Shown: piece by piece, positions 8,374 to 18,171 of the stretch
Layout: the number at the start of each line of letters is the position of its first letter
How positions within the stretch are numbered: position 1 is the stretch's first letter
From: Hebobacterum sp964559435
GTDB taxonomy: Bacteria > Armatimonadota > Hebobacteria > Hebobacterales > Hebobacteraceae
Reading direction: 5' to 3'
NCBI GenBank assembly: GCA_964559435.1
Contig: CAZLHI010000004.1
Coordinates: 1-64,000, forward strand
DNA length: 64,000 bases
The notes under the pieces: generated by a model
The model's input: the letters and a program-made list of their open reading frames with translations, nothing else
What the model was told of the DNA's origin: nothing
Database searches by the model: none
Made by a program: the position numbers and the translations under genes

Positions 8374-9423
8374 CTAGACTCCCACCACCGACTCCACGGC
8401 GACATACCAGGGAGACGATCTGCACTCCGCCTGCCTCTCCGCAGCGGCAGACAAGGGAAGCAACATCGCCGCTTCGGTGCCGGCCGCGCGGAACCCGACC
8501 GCCTCCAGCGCATGGGCGAGCGCCAGGTCAGAGCGAGGACAAAGCGAGGTCGCTGTCGCCTGCCTCGGGACGGTGGAGATGAACGAGCGAAGCATGTCCT
8601 CGCTGACCGCGTCGCGCGCAGGCGCGAGGTCCGATAGGACGGCGAAGAGCTGCTGCTCGCCCTCGGCGAGCAGCCGGCCCGTGCAAATCGCGGCCAGCGT
8701 GTCATCACGCGCGCGATACACCTCAACGGGGTAGTCGGACGGGCGGTCTATGCGGCGCCACCGCCAGAGGACGTCGTCCAGTGTTAACCACCCGGATCGC
8801 ATGCCCAACAGCGTCTCGACCTCCCGCCGCACCTCGGCGCTTGGGCTGACCCTGACGGCACGGCCGTCCGCAGCCGAATGGGGCGGCGGCTTGACGAAGC
8901 GATCGACGAGTTCGCATGCCGAATAGCCCAGGCTCTCGTAGAGCCGCTGGGGCACGGCCGGCGGCTGGGTCACTGCCGTGTAGAGCAGACTGGCCTCGGC
9001 CCCAGCCTTCCTCATGCGGGCAATGGCTCGCCCTATGAGTTCTCGCGCCAGGCCTCGGCGCCGGTGGTCTGGATGAGTCATCACCGTATCGACGATCCCG
9101 CATACCAGCACCTCCCCATTCAGCCTCATGTGGGCAAGCGTCACGAAGAGACTCGACACGAGCTCGTCGCCGTCCAGCGCTGCCTGGCACAATCGCGGAT
9201 CCATTCCGGGGCGTCGCGTATACCAGGCCATGAACGAGACGCTGGGCACGACGACGCCGTGGTAGTGCCCGAAGGTCAGCGCGTCGAGGTCGGCCAGCGC
9301 CTGGCCGAGCCAGCATGTGTCGTCGATGCCAGCGTGTGTTAGGAGCCTGTAGTCGCCCATGCAAATCAGCTCCGCTATAGCTTCCGGCATGGACTCCGCC
9401 TCTCCTGGCGTCAGTTGGTTGAC
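8374..9423 (-). CDS. GNAT-family N-acetyltransferase
   Basis: About 349 residues, roughly twice a minimal GNAT domain. The first ~180 residues contain the acetyl-CoA motif: a beta strand (VCGIVDTVMTHPDHR) followed by RRGLARELI, the Q/RxxGxG/A-type pyrophosphate loop. The second half (LLGMRSGWLTLDDVLWRWRRIDRP onwards) looks like a degenerate second GNAT domain without the loop, as in tandem GNAT proteins. The acceptor substrate is unknown. The GTG at 9423 is preferred because VNQLTPGEAES resembles the usual first GNAT strand; ATG 9390 with GGAG upstream is the alternative, and the frame is open to 9531. It is divergent from the oxidoreductase gene at 9521. Confidence 0.75.
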   Translation of the reverse strand, partial: VNQLTPGEAESMPEAIAELICMGDYRLLTHAGIDDTCWLGQALADLDALTFGHYHGVVVPSVSFMAWYTRRPGMDPRLCQAALDGDELVSSLFVTLAHMRLNGEVLVCGIVDTVMTHPDHRRRGLARELIGRAIARMRKAGAEASLLYTAVTQPPAVPQRLYESLGYSACELVDRFVKPPPHSAADGRAVRVSPSAEVRREVETLLGMRSGWLTLDDVLWRWRRIDRPSDYPVEVYRARDDTLAAICTGRLLAEGEQQLFAVLSDLAPARDAVSEDMLRSFISTVPRQATATSLCPRSDLALAHALEAVGFRAAGTEAAMLLPLSAAAERQAECRSSPWYVAVESVVGV

Positions 9424-9520
9424 ACACGGGCCGCCGCCCTTGTTGCTCCGAAAAGGTTGAAGGACTGCCTGGCGGCAGCCAGCAATAGTCATGGCCAGTC
9501 GGTGATGCGGAGGAGTAATC

Positions 9521-10546
9521 GTGCGAAGCAAACGCTTTGCTATCGTCGGTGCAGGTCTCTTTGGGGAGACGCACGCGAAGGCCTACACGACTCACCCCGG
9601 TGCGGAGCTGTCTGTGGTCTGCGACATCAACGAGAAGCGAGCCGCAGAGGTGGCGAAGCAGTACGGCGCGGGCCGGTCCTGCTCGGACTGGCGTGAAGTG
9701 GCCGACGACGGGTCGGTGGATGCAGTCTCTGTCGCCACTCCCGACTTCGCCCACACCGACATCGCCGTCGGGCTGGCTCAGGCCGGCAAGCACATCCTCG
9801 TCGAGAAGCCGCTGGCGATGACCGCGGCCGAGTGCGAGCAGATCATTGCCGCGGCAAGGGAGGCGGGCGTGAGGCTCATGGTGGACTTCCACAACCGGTG
9901 GAGTCCGGCCTTTCATGAGGCACACTCTCTGGTTGAGGCCGGCGACCTCGGGACACCGCGGTACGTTTACTTCCGCCTGAGTAACACGACCTTCGTCCCA
10001 AAGAAGATGCTCGCGTGGGCCGAGCAGTCATCGGTGCTGTGGTTCCTCGGCACGCACGCCATAGACATGGTCTGCTGGCTCGTCGGCGAGTGGCCCCGGC
10101 GCGTCTACAGCGTGTCCCGCCGCCAGGTGCTCGAGAGCATGGGAGTGGACACTCCCGACCTGTTCCTCAGCACGCTGGAGTTCCCAGGCGGTGCCGTGGC
10201 AACGATCGAGAATTGCTGGTTACTGCCTGAGTGCGCACCTCACATCGTGGACCTCAAGTGCGAAGTGGTCGGCACCAAGGCCGCCGCGCACATCGACACG
10301 ACCTCCAACCGTTTGCTGGAAGTCGATGGGCCCGCGGGAGTTCGCTACGTGGAGCTGTTCGGCGGGCCTGTAGTTCACGGGCGGCAGCTCGGCTTCGCGG
10401 TGGAGAGCATACGCCACTTCGCTGACTGCGTGATCCACGAGCGAGAACCTATCGTCACAGGAGAGGTCGGCCTGGAAGTCACGCGCATAGCGAAGGCGAT
10501 CGAACGTTCGGCCCAGACGGGCGGACCGGTCGACATCGAGCGCTGA
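9521..10546 (+). CDS. Gfo/Idh/MocA family oxidoreductase
   Basis: A 341-residue NAD(P)-dependent sugar dehydrogenase-like protein. The Rossmann motif FAIVGAGLFGETHAKAY is at the N-terminus and the family block ILVEKPLAMT, with the conserved EKP lysine, lies near residue 92. The C-terminal half has the alpha/beta dimer domain with FLGTHAIDMVCWL, containing the usual catalytic-region His. Family members oxidise or reduce sugars, inositols or sugar derivatives in the cytoplasm. GTG 9521 is preceded by GGAGGAG at the right distance. It lies head-to-tail against the convergent beta-mannosidase, which suggests sugar degradation. A second MocA paralogue is at 17135. Confidence 0.9.
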   Translation: MRSKRFAIVGAGLFGETHAKAYTTHPGAELSVVCDINEKRAAEVAKQYGAGRSCSDWREVADDGSVDAVSVATPDFAHTDIAVGLAQAGKHILVEKPLAMTAAECEQIIAAAREAGVRLMVDFHNRWSPAFHEAHSLVEAGDLGTPRYVYFRLSNTTFVPKKMLAWAEQSSVLWFLGTHAIDMVCWLVGEWPRRVYSVSRRQVLESMGVDTPDLFLSTLEFPGGAVATIENCWLLPECAPHIVDLKCEVVGTKAAAHIDTTSNRLLEVDGPAGVRYVELFGGPVVHGRQLGFAVESIRHFADCVIHEREPIVTGEVGLEVTRIAKAIERSAQTGGPVDIER

Positions 10547-10568
10547 GGCCGCCACCCCGGCCGTGGCG

Positions 10569-13127
10569 TCACGGTGTCTCCTGGTTGCATGGCCGGTAGG
10601 TGTCCACCAGGCTGGACACAACCAGCGCCGACTCGATCTGCTCTCTCGTCATCGCGTCGACCGGAGCCAGCGTAACGGTCGTCGGCTTTCCCGGTCGCAA
10701 GGACACAAAGTTGTCGGACCACCTCGCGTCGGCGTCTCTCAGGCTCAGCCAGGCCCAGAGGGCCGGCTTCGTTGCCTCCAGCGTGACAGCGAAGTGGCCT
10801 TCCCCAGTCTCTTCCACGCGCGTCCTGATGTCCGGCTCCGGCAGATCGAGGCGCTTGGGCCGCGCGAACAGGACGAGGTTCGAGGACAGCGGCCTGTCCC
10901 CCTCGCGCAGCTCAAGCCAGAGAAGCAAGTCCCGCGCCCCGTGGTGTTCGAGGTGCTGCTTCAGATCCAGGGATGCAACCTGGGCGCTCTGACGCGGCCC
11001 CGCGTCCACGCTGATGGTATCGGCGTCAATCCGTCCTCCCTGAAGATCGGAGAGCGTCCACGCCAGCTCGGCGGCCAGCGGATCCGACAGGTCGCTCGTG
11101 ACGTGGAGATCCACCTTGCCTGCTTCGACCTCTTCGACTCCCGACACAAGCACGGGAGCGAAGAAGCGTCTAGCCATGTAGTGAAGCGCCTTCCACCGGC
11201 CGTGATAGTCGATCGATGACCAGCTCGCCACCGGCCAGGTGTCGTTGAGCTGCCAGTAGAGCGTGCCCATTCCACGCGGCGCGGCCCGCCGCCAGTGCTC
11301 GACAGCATACTTGATTGCCATGCCCTGGAGTACCTGGCTTAGCCAGAGGGTCATGTCGAACGACGTCGGCAGGCGGAACCATTCCAGCATGTACTGCATG
11401 ATAAGGTTGTTGCCGATGTCGCTGCGCTGGTGGTGCTCCATCACATAGGAGGTGATATTGCGGTCTCCGGGCTCGGTATAGCCGCTCACGGTCTTGGGTT
11501 CCGGGAACGACTGGAAGCCGAACTCGCTGTTGAAGCGGTGCTCGCATGTGCGGTACCACTCGAATGGCTGGCGACCGTGCCAGACCGACCAGAGGTGAGC
11601 ATCTCCGCAGCTCGGGCTGTTGAAGTCTGACCTGTCGCCGCATGGCGAGTGTGGGCTGCTGGGCCAGTAGTCGCGATCGGGGTCGAGCTCTTTCACGACC
11701 GCGGGAAGCAACTCATCGAACAGCTTGCCGTAGTCCCGCCAGCTCATCGTCGTGTCGCTCCAGTCCTCGCCGACGAGTCCCATCTCCAACTCGTTGTTCC
11801 CACACCACAGCGCCAGGCAAGGGTGGTGCCGGAGGCGGCGTACGTTGTCCTCGGCCTCGAAGCGGACGGTTCGCATGAAGTGCTCGTCGAACGTCGGATA
11901 CGCGGCGCAGGCGAACATGAAGTCCTGCCAGACGCAGATACCGAGTTCGTCGCAGAGGTCGTAGAAGATGTCGTTCTCGTATATCCCGCCGCCCCAGACC
12001 CGAAGCATGTTCATATTCGCCTCGGTAGCGCTGCGTAGCAGCCCGTCGTACCGCTCTCGCGTCATCCGTGCCGCAAACGCATCGGCCGGAATCCAGTTTG
12101 CGCCCTTTGCGAAGAACGGCACCCCGTTGACGACGAACTGGAACGATTCACCCCATTGGTCAGGATGGCGGTCCAGCCCGAGGGTCCGCAGGCCGATCCG
12201 TCTGCTCACCTCGTCGATGGTATTGCCGTCCACGTCTCGCAGAAGCACGGCCACATCGTAAAGCGGCTGCTCACCCATCCCGTTTGGCCACCACAGCGAC
12301 GGCTGCTCGACTGTGAGTCTGGCCGATGCCTTCCCCGCGGCCAGAGGAATGCTCTGCTCCGCCACGATCTGCTCTCCGAAGCGTATCGTGAAGGTCGCTG
12401 TCAGCTCGGCTTCTGCAAACACTTCCGCCGTAGCAGTAACGGTCAGCACCGCGCTGTTTGCGTCCTGCCTCTGCCGAATCTTCACATCGGTCAGCCTCGC
12501 GGCGCTGAACGCGAGGAGCGAGATCGGCCGCCAGATCCCCGATGTGACCAGCACCGGCCCCCAGTCCCAGCCGAAGTTGCAGGGCTCTTTCCGCAGCCAA
12601 GCACGCCCCTTGGGCTCTCTGGAACCGCCCCATTCGGGGAGCGTGCGCCGGGCGTTCCGCTCCCGGATGTACCCGACGGGCGACGCGAAGGTGATCTCGA
12701 GTTCGTTCTCCGCTTCCTTCAATACGTCTTTCACGCGGAACCCCCACGTGCGGAACATGTTGTCGCCCTGACCCACGCGCTCGCCGTTGAGCGTCACAGT
12801 AGCCAGCGTGTCCAGACCCTCGCAGCGGAGCAGCACTCGATCGTGGCTCAGGATCTCACTGGAGGTATCAAAGCTGCGAGCGTAGATCCAGTCACACTCG
12901 GAGATCCACTGCAGCCGATCTTCATTGCCCCGGTAGAACGGATCGTCGATCTTGCCGGCGGCCAGCAGATCGGTGTGCACGCACCCCGGCACACGCGCCG
13001 GAATCGCCTCCTTCTCCTCGGCCGCCTGCCGCAGCCACCACTCCCCGCCCAGGTCTTCCTTGATCAAGCCGCTACGCCCGACCTCACTCTGTGTCACCAA
13101 CGAACTCCACTTCGCCCCATCAGTCAC
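10569..13127 (-). CDS. Beta-mannosidase, GH2 family
   Basis: An 852-residue protein with full-length beta-mannosidase architecture. Near the N-terminus are VPGCVHTDLLAAGKIDDPFYRGNE and the typical RKEPCNFGWDWGP block. The TIM barrel carries the acid/base in LWCGNNELEMG and the nucleophile in HRFNSEFGFQSFPE, both present. It should release mannose from the non-reducing end of beta-mannosides such as mannan or N-glycan fragments. No signal peptide is seen, so it is probably cytoplasmic and acts on imported oligosaccharides. Several upstream starts are possible; the N-terminal ~22 residues before LIKEDLGGEWW are not conserved-looking. It is convergent with the MocA gene at 9521. Confidence 0.93.
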   Translation of the reverse strand: MTDGAKWSSLVTQSEVGRSGLIKEDLGGEWWLRQAAEEKEAIPARVPGCVHTDLLAAGKIDDPFYRGNEDRLQWISECDWIYARSFDTSSEILSHDRVLLRCEGLDTLATVTLNGERVGQGDNMFRTWGFRVKDVLKEAENELEITFASPVGYIRERNARRTLPEWGGSREPKGRAWLRKEPCNFGWDWGPVLVTSGIWRPISLLAFSAARLTDVKIRQRQDANSAVLTVTATAEVFAEAELTATFTIRFGEQIVAEQSIPLAAGKASARLTVEQPSLWWPNGMGEQPLYDVAVLLRDVDGNTIDEVSRRIGLRTLGLDRHPDQWGESFQFVVNGVPFFAKGANWIPADAFAARMTRERYDGLLRSATEANMNMLRVWGGGIYENDIFYDLCDELGICVWQDFMFACAAYPTFDEHFMRTVRFEAEDNVRRLRHHPCLALWCGNNELEMGLVGEDWSDTTMSWRDYGKLFDELLPAVVKELDPDRDYWPSSPHSPCGDRSDFNSPSCGDAHLWSVWHGRQPFEWYRTCEHRFNSEFGFQSFPEPKTVSGYTEPGDRNITSYVMEHHQRSDIGNNLIMQYMLEWFRLPTSFDMTLWLSQVLQGMAIKYAVEHWRRAAPRGMGTLYWQLNDTWPVASWSSIDYHGRWKALHYMARRFFAPVLVSGVEEVEAGKVDLHVTSDLSDPLAAELAWTLSDLQGGRIDADTISVDAGPRQSAQVASLDLKQHLEHHGARDLLLWLELREGDRPLSSNLVLFARPKRLDLPEPDIRTRVEETGEGHFAVTLEATKPALWAWLSLRDADARWSDNFVSLRPGKPTTVTLAPVDAMTREQIESALVVSSLVDTYRPCNQETP

Positions 13128-13234
13128 CCGACAAAACCGGGCGCTGGCAAACGAGTTCCACAGCTCGCCGAGACATCCCTGTACTCGCCCAGATGAGAGG
13201 GGTCCCCGGCCTCCGACGGAAACAAGAAAGCAGT

Positions 13235-13933
13235 ATGCGAGCGATGTTTTGCGATGTCGGCGGCGTCATCCTCGACGAGAGCTTCTACGCCTCTCTTCTC
13301 AGCCAGGCGATGAGAGACGCTCTTTCGAAGGAAGGCATCGGGGTAACGGAGCAGCAGATGGCGGCGACCATAGACAGATGTGTCCGCACCTTCGTCCCTG
13401 GCCTCCGCCGCGCCCTGGCCTGGCGCTTCACGAAGCCGGACATCGAGAAATCGGACCGAATCGCTGACCGGGTGCGCGAGTCACTTGCGCAGTGGGGCGA
13501 GAAGAATGCCAGACGGCTTACGCCAGGCATCCGGGACGTCCTCGCATTTCTGTCTGAGTCCTTCGTCCTTGTCCTGGCGGGCAACGCGCCGAGCCGCACC
13601 AAGAACGTCCTCGCAGAACTCGAGGTGCTGCACTTCTTCGCGGAGCCAGAGGTCTCCGAAGACATCGGCCTGTCCAAGCCCGACACCCGGTTTTTCGAGT
13701 ACTTGCTCCGCAAGCATGACCTGAAGCCGGAAGAGGTGGTGATGATCGGGGACCGCCTCGACAACGATATCATCCCCGCCAAAGTCCTCGGCATGCGCAC
13801 TGTGCTCCTGAAGACCGGCCTCTACGCCATACTCGATCCAAGGACCCCGCAAGAAATCCCCGACGCGACGGTGACCACTGTCCGGGAGCTTCCCGGCGCC
13901 ATGGCGCAGCTCACCCAGCCCCAACCAGGCTAG
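13235..13933 (+). CDS. HAD-superfamily hydrolase (phosphatase-like)
   Basis: A 232-residue protein with HAD motifs in order: FCDVGGVILDES (motif I, with Gly in place of the second Asp, common in HAD-IA proteins with DxGGV), LVLAGNAP (motif II position), SKPDTRFFEYLL (Lys of motif III) and MIGDRLDNDIIPAKVLGM (motif IV acids). A helical cap sits between motifs I and II. The second motif-I Asp, which acts as general acid in phosphatases, is missing, so catalysis may be altered. ATG 13235 is chosen because it starts just before motif I. No strong ribosome site is seen; the frame is open upstream to 13091 without conserved features. Confidence 0.78.
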   Translation: MRAMFCDVGGVILDESFYASLLSQAMRDALSKEGIGVTEQQMAATIDRCVRTFVPGLRRALAWRFTKPDIEKSDRIADRVRESLAQWGEKNARRLTPGIRDVLAFLSESFVLVLAGNAPSRTKNVLAELEVLHFFAEPEVSEDIGLSKPDTRFFEYLLRKHDLKPEEVVMIGDRLDNDIIPAKVLGMRTVLLKTGLYAILDPRTPQEIPDATVTTVRELPGAMAQLTQPQPG

Positions 13934-14219
13934 CCTGCCGCCTGACCCCGCAAGCCTTTCGGCTGCCAGCACACCGACCCAGGTTGCCGAGCTCCTCGTA
14001 CTGGCGCTGGATACAGAGGACGAGCAGACACTGAGACGTCTTCCCGGACGACCTGATCGCTGCACAGCAGCGGCCCGCGCCCGGACTCGCTTCGGCCGAA
14101 ATTGCGACACATCTCCGCACGCCAGACAAGGATTCCATCGCAGGACAAAGCAAGCCTACCGCGGACGGGCTGCCCTCGACTGGAGTAGCCAGGGCGGCGG
14201 CGGACTGGGGCCTTGCGGA

Positions 14220-15776
14220 ATGCCAGATGTAACACAACTGCTGAGCGCGGCCAGACGCGCGCTTTGTAGGGGAGACCACCGGAAAGCCCTGCCGATTCTG
14301 CAACAGGCGGTCCGGCTCGGGCCGGAGCTTTTCGGCACACACCTTCTCCTTGGCCTGTGCTTGAGCGCATCCGGGCGGCAAGCGCAGGGGCTGGCGTCTC
14401 TGCGGCGCGCGGTCCAACTCAACCCGAACAGCGCGCGGGGACATTACAACCTCGGCGCAGCGCTGAAGTCTGCTGGCCGCGTGAAGGAGGCGGAAACGCA
14501 TTTCGCCGCCGCACTCCAGCTCGATCCCAGCTACGAGGTCGCGGCCACGGCCTTGCGATCGCTCGGCCAACGACAGTCGGCCCGCGCGGCGCGGCCCGCC
14601 CGCAAGGACACGAGGCGCCCGTCTGACATGCCTGGCTGGACTGGCCGCGCGGCAGATACGGAAGTTCGCTCCAAGGGGAGGCCTCTGCAAGCGCAAACCC
14701 CAGCGAAGTGGGCTCTGGCAGTCGGTCTCGGAGTGCTGCTTGCAGCTACTGCGGGCGGCTGGCGAACCTTGGGCGCTTCCCGTGACGCCGTCGTCTGGTG
14801 GCAGCCGGGGCGCGTGATCGATATTGAGTTCTCTCCGGACGGCGAGACGCTCGCGGCAGCCGGCCCCGGCATCAGGCTCTTCCGCGTCTCTGACGGCACG
14901 CCGATCGGCTCACTCGGGAGCTCGGCCGGGGAGACGGTCGATGTGGCGTTCTCGCCGGGCGGGGATCTCCTTGCTGCGGCCTGCCGAGACGAGACGGCCG
15001 GCGCCAGTGTGAAGATATGGCGGGTGGCCGATGGCGGCCTCGTTGGGGAACTGCCGGCACACGCCGGCAATCGGCCTCTCGCCTTCTGCCCGGACGGGAT
15101 GCTCCTAGCCGTGGGCACCGACTGCCTGATCTCGGCGGACCCGCTGGGGGTTCAGCTCTGGAGCGTCCCGGCCCTCCAGCTCGTTCGAACAATCGCCCCG
15201 CCTGAGGAATCTCCGTCAGGATGCATCTCGGCGGTTGCATTCAGCCCGGATGGCGATCTCCTGGCTGCTGGTGATGAGGCCGGAACCATCCGAGTCTGCC
15301 GGATCAGGGACGGGGCAATCGTCTCTACCGTGGATACCGGACACGCCTTCTTGGCGGCCCTCGCGTTCTCACCCGACGGGTCACTGCTGGCACATGCCGG
15401 CATGTCTGGCCCGCGCATTGCCTTGTGCACGCTTCCCTCGGGCAGTGAGTTCGTCTGCCTCGCTGGCGAACAGAAGACCCGGGGCGAACTCGGCATGCCG
15501 CCGGCCGTCAGCGACCTCGATTTCTCCTCCGACGCGACGCTGCTGGCCGCGTCGGAGAGCACCGGAGATCTCGCTCGTGTGGAGGTCTTCGACCTCGCAA
15601 CGGGCGCACTCATCCGTACCTTAGACGCAGGCATGGCGACCGCCGAGGCACCCACCGGACGGCCCAGACGAGTGGCGGATGTGCGGGCCGTGCGGTTCTC
15701 GCCCGACGGCAATCACCTGGCGTGGTGCGGATCCAACGGGGTCGTCGTCTTCCGGGTGGTGGAACTGGTGGGGTAG
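14220..15776 (+). CDS. TPR - single membrane helix - WD40 repeat protein
   Basis: A 518-residue protein with three parts. Residues ~1-115 are about three TPR units (ALPILQQAVRLGPE, ASLRRAVQLNPNSARGHYNLGAALKSAGR, AETHFAAALQLDPS). After a basic linker comes one membrane helix (~163-182, KWALAVGLGVLLAATAGGW). The rest is a beta-propeller with repeated FSPDG-type turns (IEFSPDGETLAAAG, VAFSPGGDLLAAA, AFSPDGDLLAAGD, RFSPDGNHLAWCG). The TPR part would be cytoplasmic and the propeller outside the membrane, or the reverse. It resembles scaffold proteins and has no catalytic domain. It stands alone, convergent with the FUSC-type gene. The function is unknown. Confidence 0.8.
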   Translation: MPDVTQLLSAARRALCRGDHRKALPILQQAVRLGPELFGTHLLLGLCLSASGRQAQGLASLRRAVQLNPNSARGHYNLGAALKSAGRVKEAETHFAAALQLDPSYEVAATALRSLGQRQSARAARPARKDTRRPSDMPGWTGRAADTEVRSKGRPLQAQTPAKWALAVGLGVLLAATAGGWRTLGASRDAVVWWQPGRVIDIEFSPDGETLAAAGPGIRLFRVSDGTPIGSLGSSAGETVDVAFSPGGDLLAAACRDETAGASVKIWRVADGGLVGELPAHAGNRPLAFCPDGMLLAVGTDCLISADPLGVQLWSVPALQLVRTIAPPEESPSGCISAVAFSPDGDLLAAGDEAGTIRVCRIRDGAIVSTVDTGHAFLAALAFSPDGSLLAHAGMSGPRIALCTLPSGSEFVCLAGEQKTRGELGMPPAVSDLDFSSDATLLAASESTGDLARVEVFDLATGALIRTLDAGMATAEAPTGRPRRVADVRAVRFSPDGNHLAWCGSNGVVVFRVVELVG

Positions 15777-15820
15777 AGTCATGGGAGCGGCTGCCGCTCT
15801 TCCGATCTTCCCAGGAGAGG

Positions 15821-16909
15821 CTATCCGCCTCGGCCGAAGACTGCGTCCGCCAGCTCCGCCGCGGCTTCCGTCGCCCGCCTGATCTCGAACGCCACAACCG
15901 AGACTTCGACGAGAGGGAAGACGTCCTTGGGACCCGCGTAGGCTGCGTGAATCGCTTTGATGAGGCAGCGATGCATCTCCTGGCTCCACGTGGGAGTGGC
16001 CTCTCGGACCTGTGGTTTCGCTCCGGATAGCCGGGCCTCCACTTGATCGAGTGTGGCGAAGCTCACCTGGGCCAGATCCCAGAGCACCTGGTAGACCCGC
16101 GCCGGTTCGTCGGCGTACTCGGGCCCCTTCGCCAGTACTTGCTGCGCAACGTCAGCAACGGTACGAGCGGAGCGCCGCACAGCGCTGACCGCGCCGACGG
16201 CCCTGCGCAGCACATCCACTTCTTTCTCTTCCCGCCAATGGATCGCGCGACGGAGTCGGGTCTCCTCGTCGAGCCACTGCATCCTGGTAAGCGCGGCTCG
16301 CTGTAGCTCTTCGGTCTCATCTAGAGCCGCCTGCGCCTTCTCCGCCAAGTCGAGCTTCCGGAAGCAGAAGGCCTCTACTGCCTGCCGGTAGACCGCATTC
16401 GTCGCGCTTGTGCACTGTCGAAGCCGCTGCCAGAGCGGCTCGCGGTAGTGCGGCGTAAGGAAGAGCGCGTTCACCGCGGTCGCGACTACGATGCCGATGA
16501 AAGTGACCAGAGTCCGACTGGCCGAGTAGTAGTAAATGTTCTCGTCCGACGGCAGGACCATGATCACAACGACCGTTGCCGTGGCCAACACGAGCGAGTC
16601 GAACCAACGAAGGCGGATCGTCACGGCCATAACAAGCAGCACCGTCAGCCCGACGAAGACGGGCCGGACCGCCTGCAAGGCTGGAGCATGGTGAAGCAAG
16701 ATGAGTGTCAGCAGTGAGAAGACGGCGCCGATGATGGTGGCCTGCATGCGCTCCTTGCCGGACCGCAGCGACCCGGCGACAGTCGGCTGCATGCAGATCA
16801 CAGCCGCAACACCAGCAAACACCGGATACTCAAGCCCCAGCCAAGCGCTCACGCCCAGCGCAACACCCACGGCCACCGCCGTCTTCCAGACTCGCGCGCC
16901 GATCCCCAT
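15821..16909 (-). CDS. Aromatic acid exporter family 1 / FUSC-like membrane protein
   Basis: About 362 residues. The N-terminal half has five to six membrane helices and the family block MGIGARVWKTAVAVGVALGVSAW followed by VFAGVAAVICMQPTVAGSLRSGKERM, typical of aromatic-acid-exporter (ArAE_1) proteins. The C-terminal half is a soluble, helix-rich cytoplasmic domain. Such proteins probably export small aromatic or organic acids; the substrate is unknown. ATG 16909 has GGGGAG upstream and begins at the family's usual first residues. ATG 17017 is a longer alternative without ribosome site. The frame stays open to 18034, but that extension lies antisense to the oxidoreductase gene and is not real. 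Confidence 0.8.
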   Translation of the reverse strand: MGIGARVWKTAVAVGVALGVSAWLGLEYPVFAGVAAVICMQPTVAGSLRSGKERMQATIIGAVFSLLTLILLHHAPALQAVRPVFVGLTVLLVMAVTIRLRWFDSLVLATATVVVIMVLPSDENIYYYSASRTLVTFIGIVVATAVNALFLTPHYREPLWQRLRQCTSATNAVYRQAVEAFCFRKLDLAEKAQAALDETEELQRAALTRMQWLDEETRLRRAIHWREEKEVDVLRRAVGAVSAVRRSARTVADVAQQVLAKGPEYADEPARVYQVLWDLAQVSFATLDQVEARLSGAKPQVREATPTWSQEMHRCLIKAIHAAYAGPKDVFPLVEVSVVAFEIRRATEAAAELADAVFGRGG

Positions 16910-17134
16910 CCGTGCTCCCCTCGCAGAGCGTGCCGTCACCGGACCCAATTTCGATCGAAGCGCCTGCTCGGCCAAGACGGTGCCCCTGTCACAGCTCCTG
17001 ACTACTCTCTTCCCCATTTTACAGGCAAATTCTCCCGGCCATGGCACAGGGCGCCAGATCGGAGGAGACTGCAGGGGCTGCTGGCAGCCAAGAGGAAGAG
17101 TGCTATCCAATTCGACCAGAGGTGGGCGAAGGAG

Positions 17135-18148
17135 ATGAGCACCGACAAACCGGTCAGAGTGGCGGTGATTGGCGCCGGGATGATGGGCAGGGGCCACGCG
17201 AGCTGCCTGGCTCAGTCCCCGCGCGGCGAGCTCATCGCCGTTGCCGACGTTGATCTGGCGCGAGCCAAGGAGTTGGCCGACCACCACGGCGCCGCGCCAT
17301 ACTCTGGACACCGTGAAGTGCTGGCGGGCGAAGACGTCGATGCAGTCATCGTCTGCACGCCAGACTGGGCGCACCGTGAGGTCTGCATCGACGCGGCGGC
17401 CGCAGGCAAGCACGTCCTGGTCGAGAAGCCGCTCGCAGTGACACTGGAGGACTGCGACGCCATCATAGAAGCCTGCGACGAGGCAAGCGTGGCGCTCATG
17501 GTCGGACAGATCCTTCGCTTCGATCCCAGGTACGCCGCGGTGAAGGCCGCCGTGGAATCCGGCCAGATCGGCGACGTGAGCTACCTGTATGCGCGCCGAA
17601 GCAACACTCTGCTCCAGCCGCGGAGGTTCGGCGGGCAGACAACGGTGCTTCACTACCTCGCCGTCCACGACGTGGACTGGATGCTCTGGGCGATGGGCGA
17701 GCCCGTGACAGAGGTGTACGCGGCCGCGAGCCGGAAGACCCTCGCCGATCTCGGCGTTGACGATTCGGTCTTCTTGACGTTGAAGTTCGCGAGGGGCGCG
17801 GTCGGGTGTGTTCAGGCTGCGTGGATCCTCCCCCAGCACGCATCGCAGGACCTCGATGCCTACCTCGAAGTGACGGGCACGAAGGGCGCTCTCTTCATCG
17901 ACACGCCGAATGCCGGCGTTCGTCTTGAAGCCGAGCGGCCGCGCCGCGTCGACACAACGTACGGATTCGCAATCGGCGGGCGGACGGGAGGAGCGCTCAG
18001 AGAGGAGGTCGAGCACTTCCTCCGGTGCGTGCAAGAGGGATGCCGACCTCTCATCGACGGTCCTCAGGCCCGCGCTGCGGTCGCTGTCGTCGAGGCGGCA
18101 GCGAAGAGCATCCGCACAGGTGAGCCCGTTCGCCTTGCCGCAGCATAG
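17135..18148 (+). CDS. Gfo/Idh/MocA family oxidoreductase (second paralogue)
   Basis: A 337-residue protein with the Rossmann motif VAVIGAGMMGRGHASCL, the NAD-ribose Asp after the second strand (VADVD), and HVLVEKPLAVT with the conserved EKP lysine. The C-terminal domain has HYLAVHDVDWMLWAMG, where His and Asp sit at the usual catalytic region. It probably oxidises a sugar or cyclitol using NAD(P). The ATG at 17135 follows GAAGGAG almost directly, which is tight; the first residues precede the Rossmann strand as expected. The GH172 gene follows after 23 bases in the same direction, so the two are likely one operon in which the hydrolase frees a sugar that this enzyme may process. Confidence 0.9.
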   Translation: MSTDKPVRVAVIGAGMMGRGHASCLAQSPRGELIAVADVDLARAKELADHHGAAPYSGHREVLAGEDVDAVIVCTPDWAHREVCIDAAAAGKHVLVEKPLAVTLEDCDAIIEACDEASVALMVGQILRFDPRYAAVKAAVESGQIGDVSYLYARRSNTLLQPRRFGGQTTVLHYLAVHDVDWMLWAMGEPVTEVYAAASRKTLADLGVDDSVFLTLKFARGAVGCVQAAWILPQHASQDLDAYLEVTGTKGALFIDTPNAGVRLEAERPRRVDTTYGFAIGGRTGGALREEVEHFLRCVQEGCRPLIDGPQARAAVAVVEAAAKSIRTGEPVRLAAA

Positions 18149-18171
18149 CGAGCACTCGGAAGGAGCAGCAG

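Noticed and set aside
12156..13196. 346-codon plus-strand frame
   Set aside because: Antisense to the beta-mannosidase N-terminus; no family features.
16910..18034. N-terminal extension of the aromatic-acid-exporter frame
   Set aside because: It lies antisense to the MocA gene and carries no membrane segment; the family begins near 16909.
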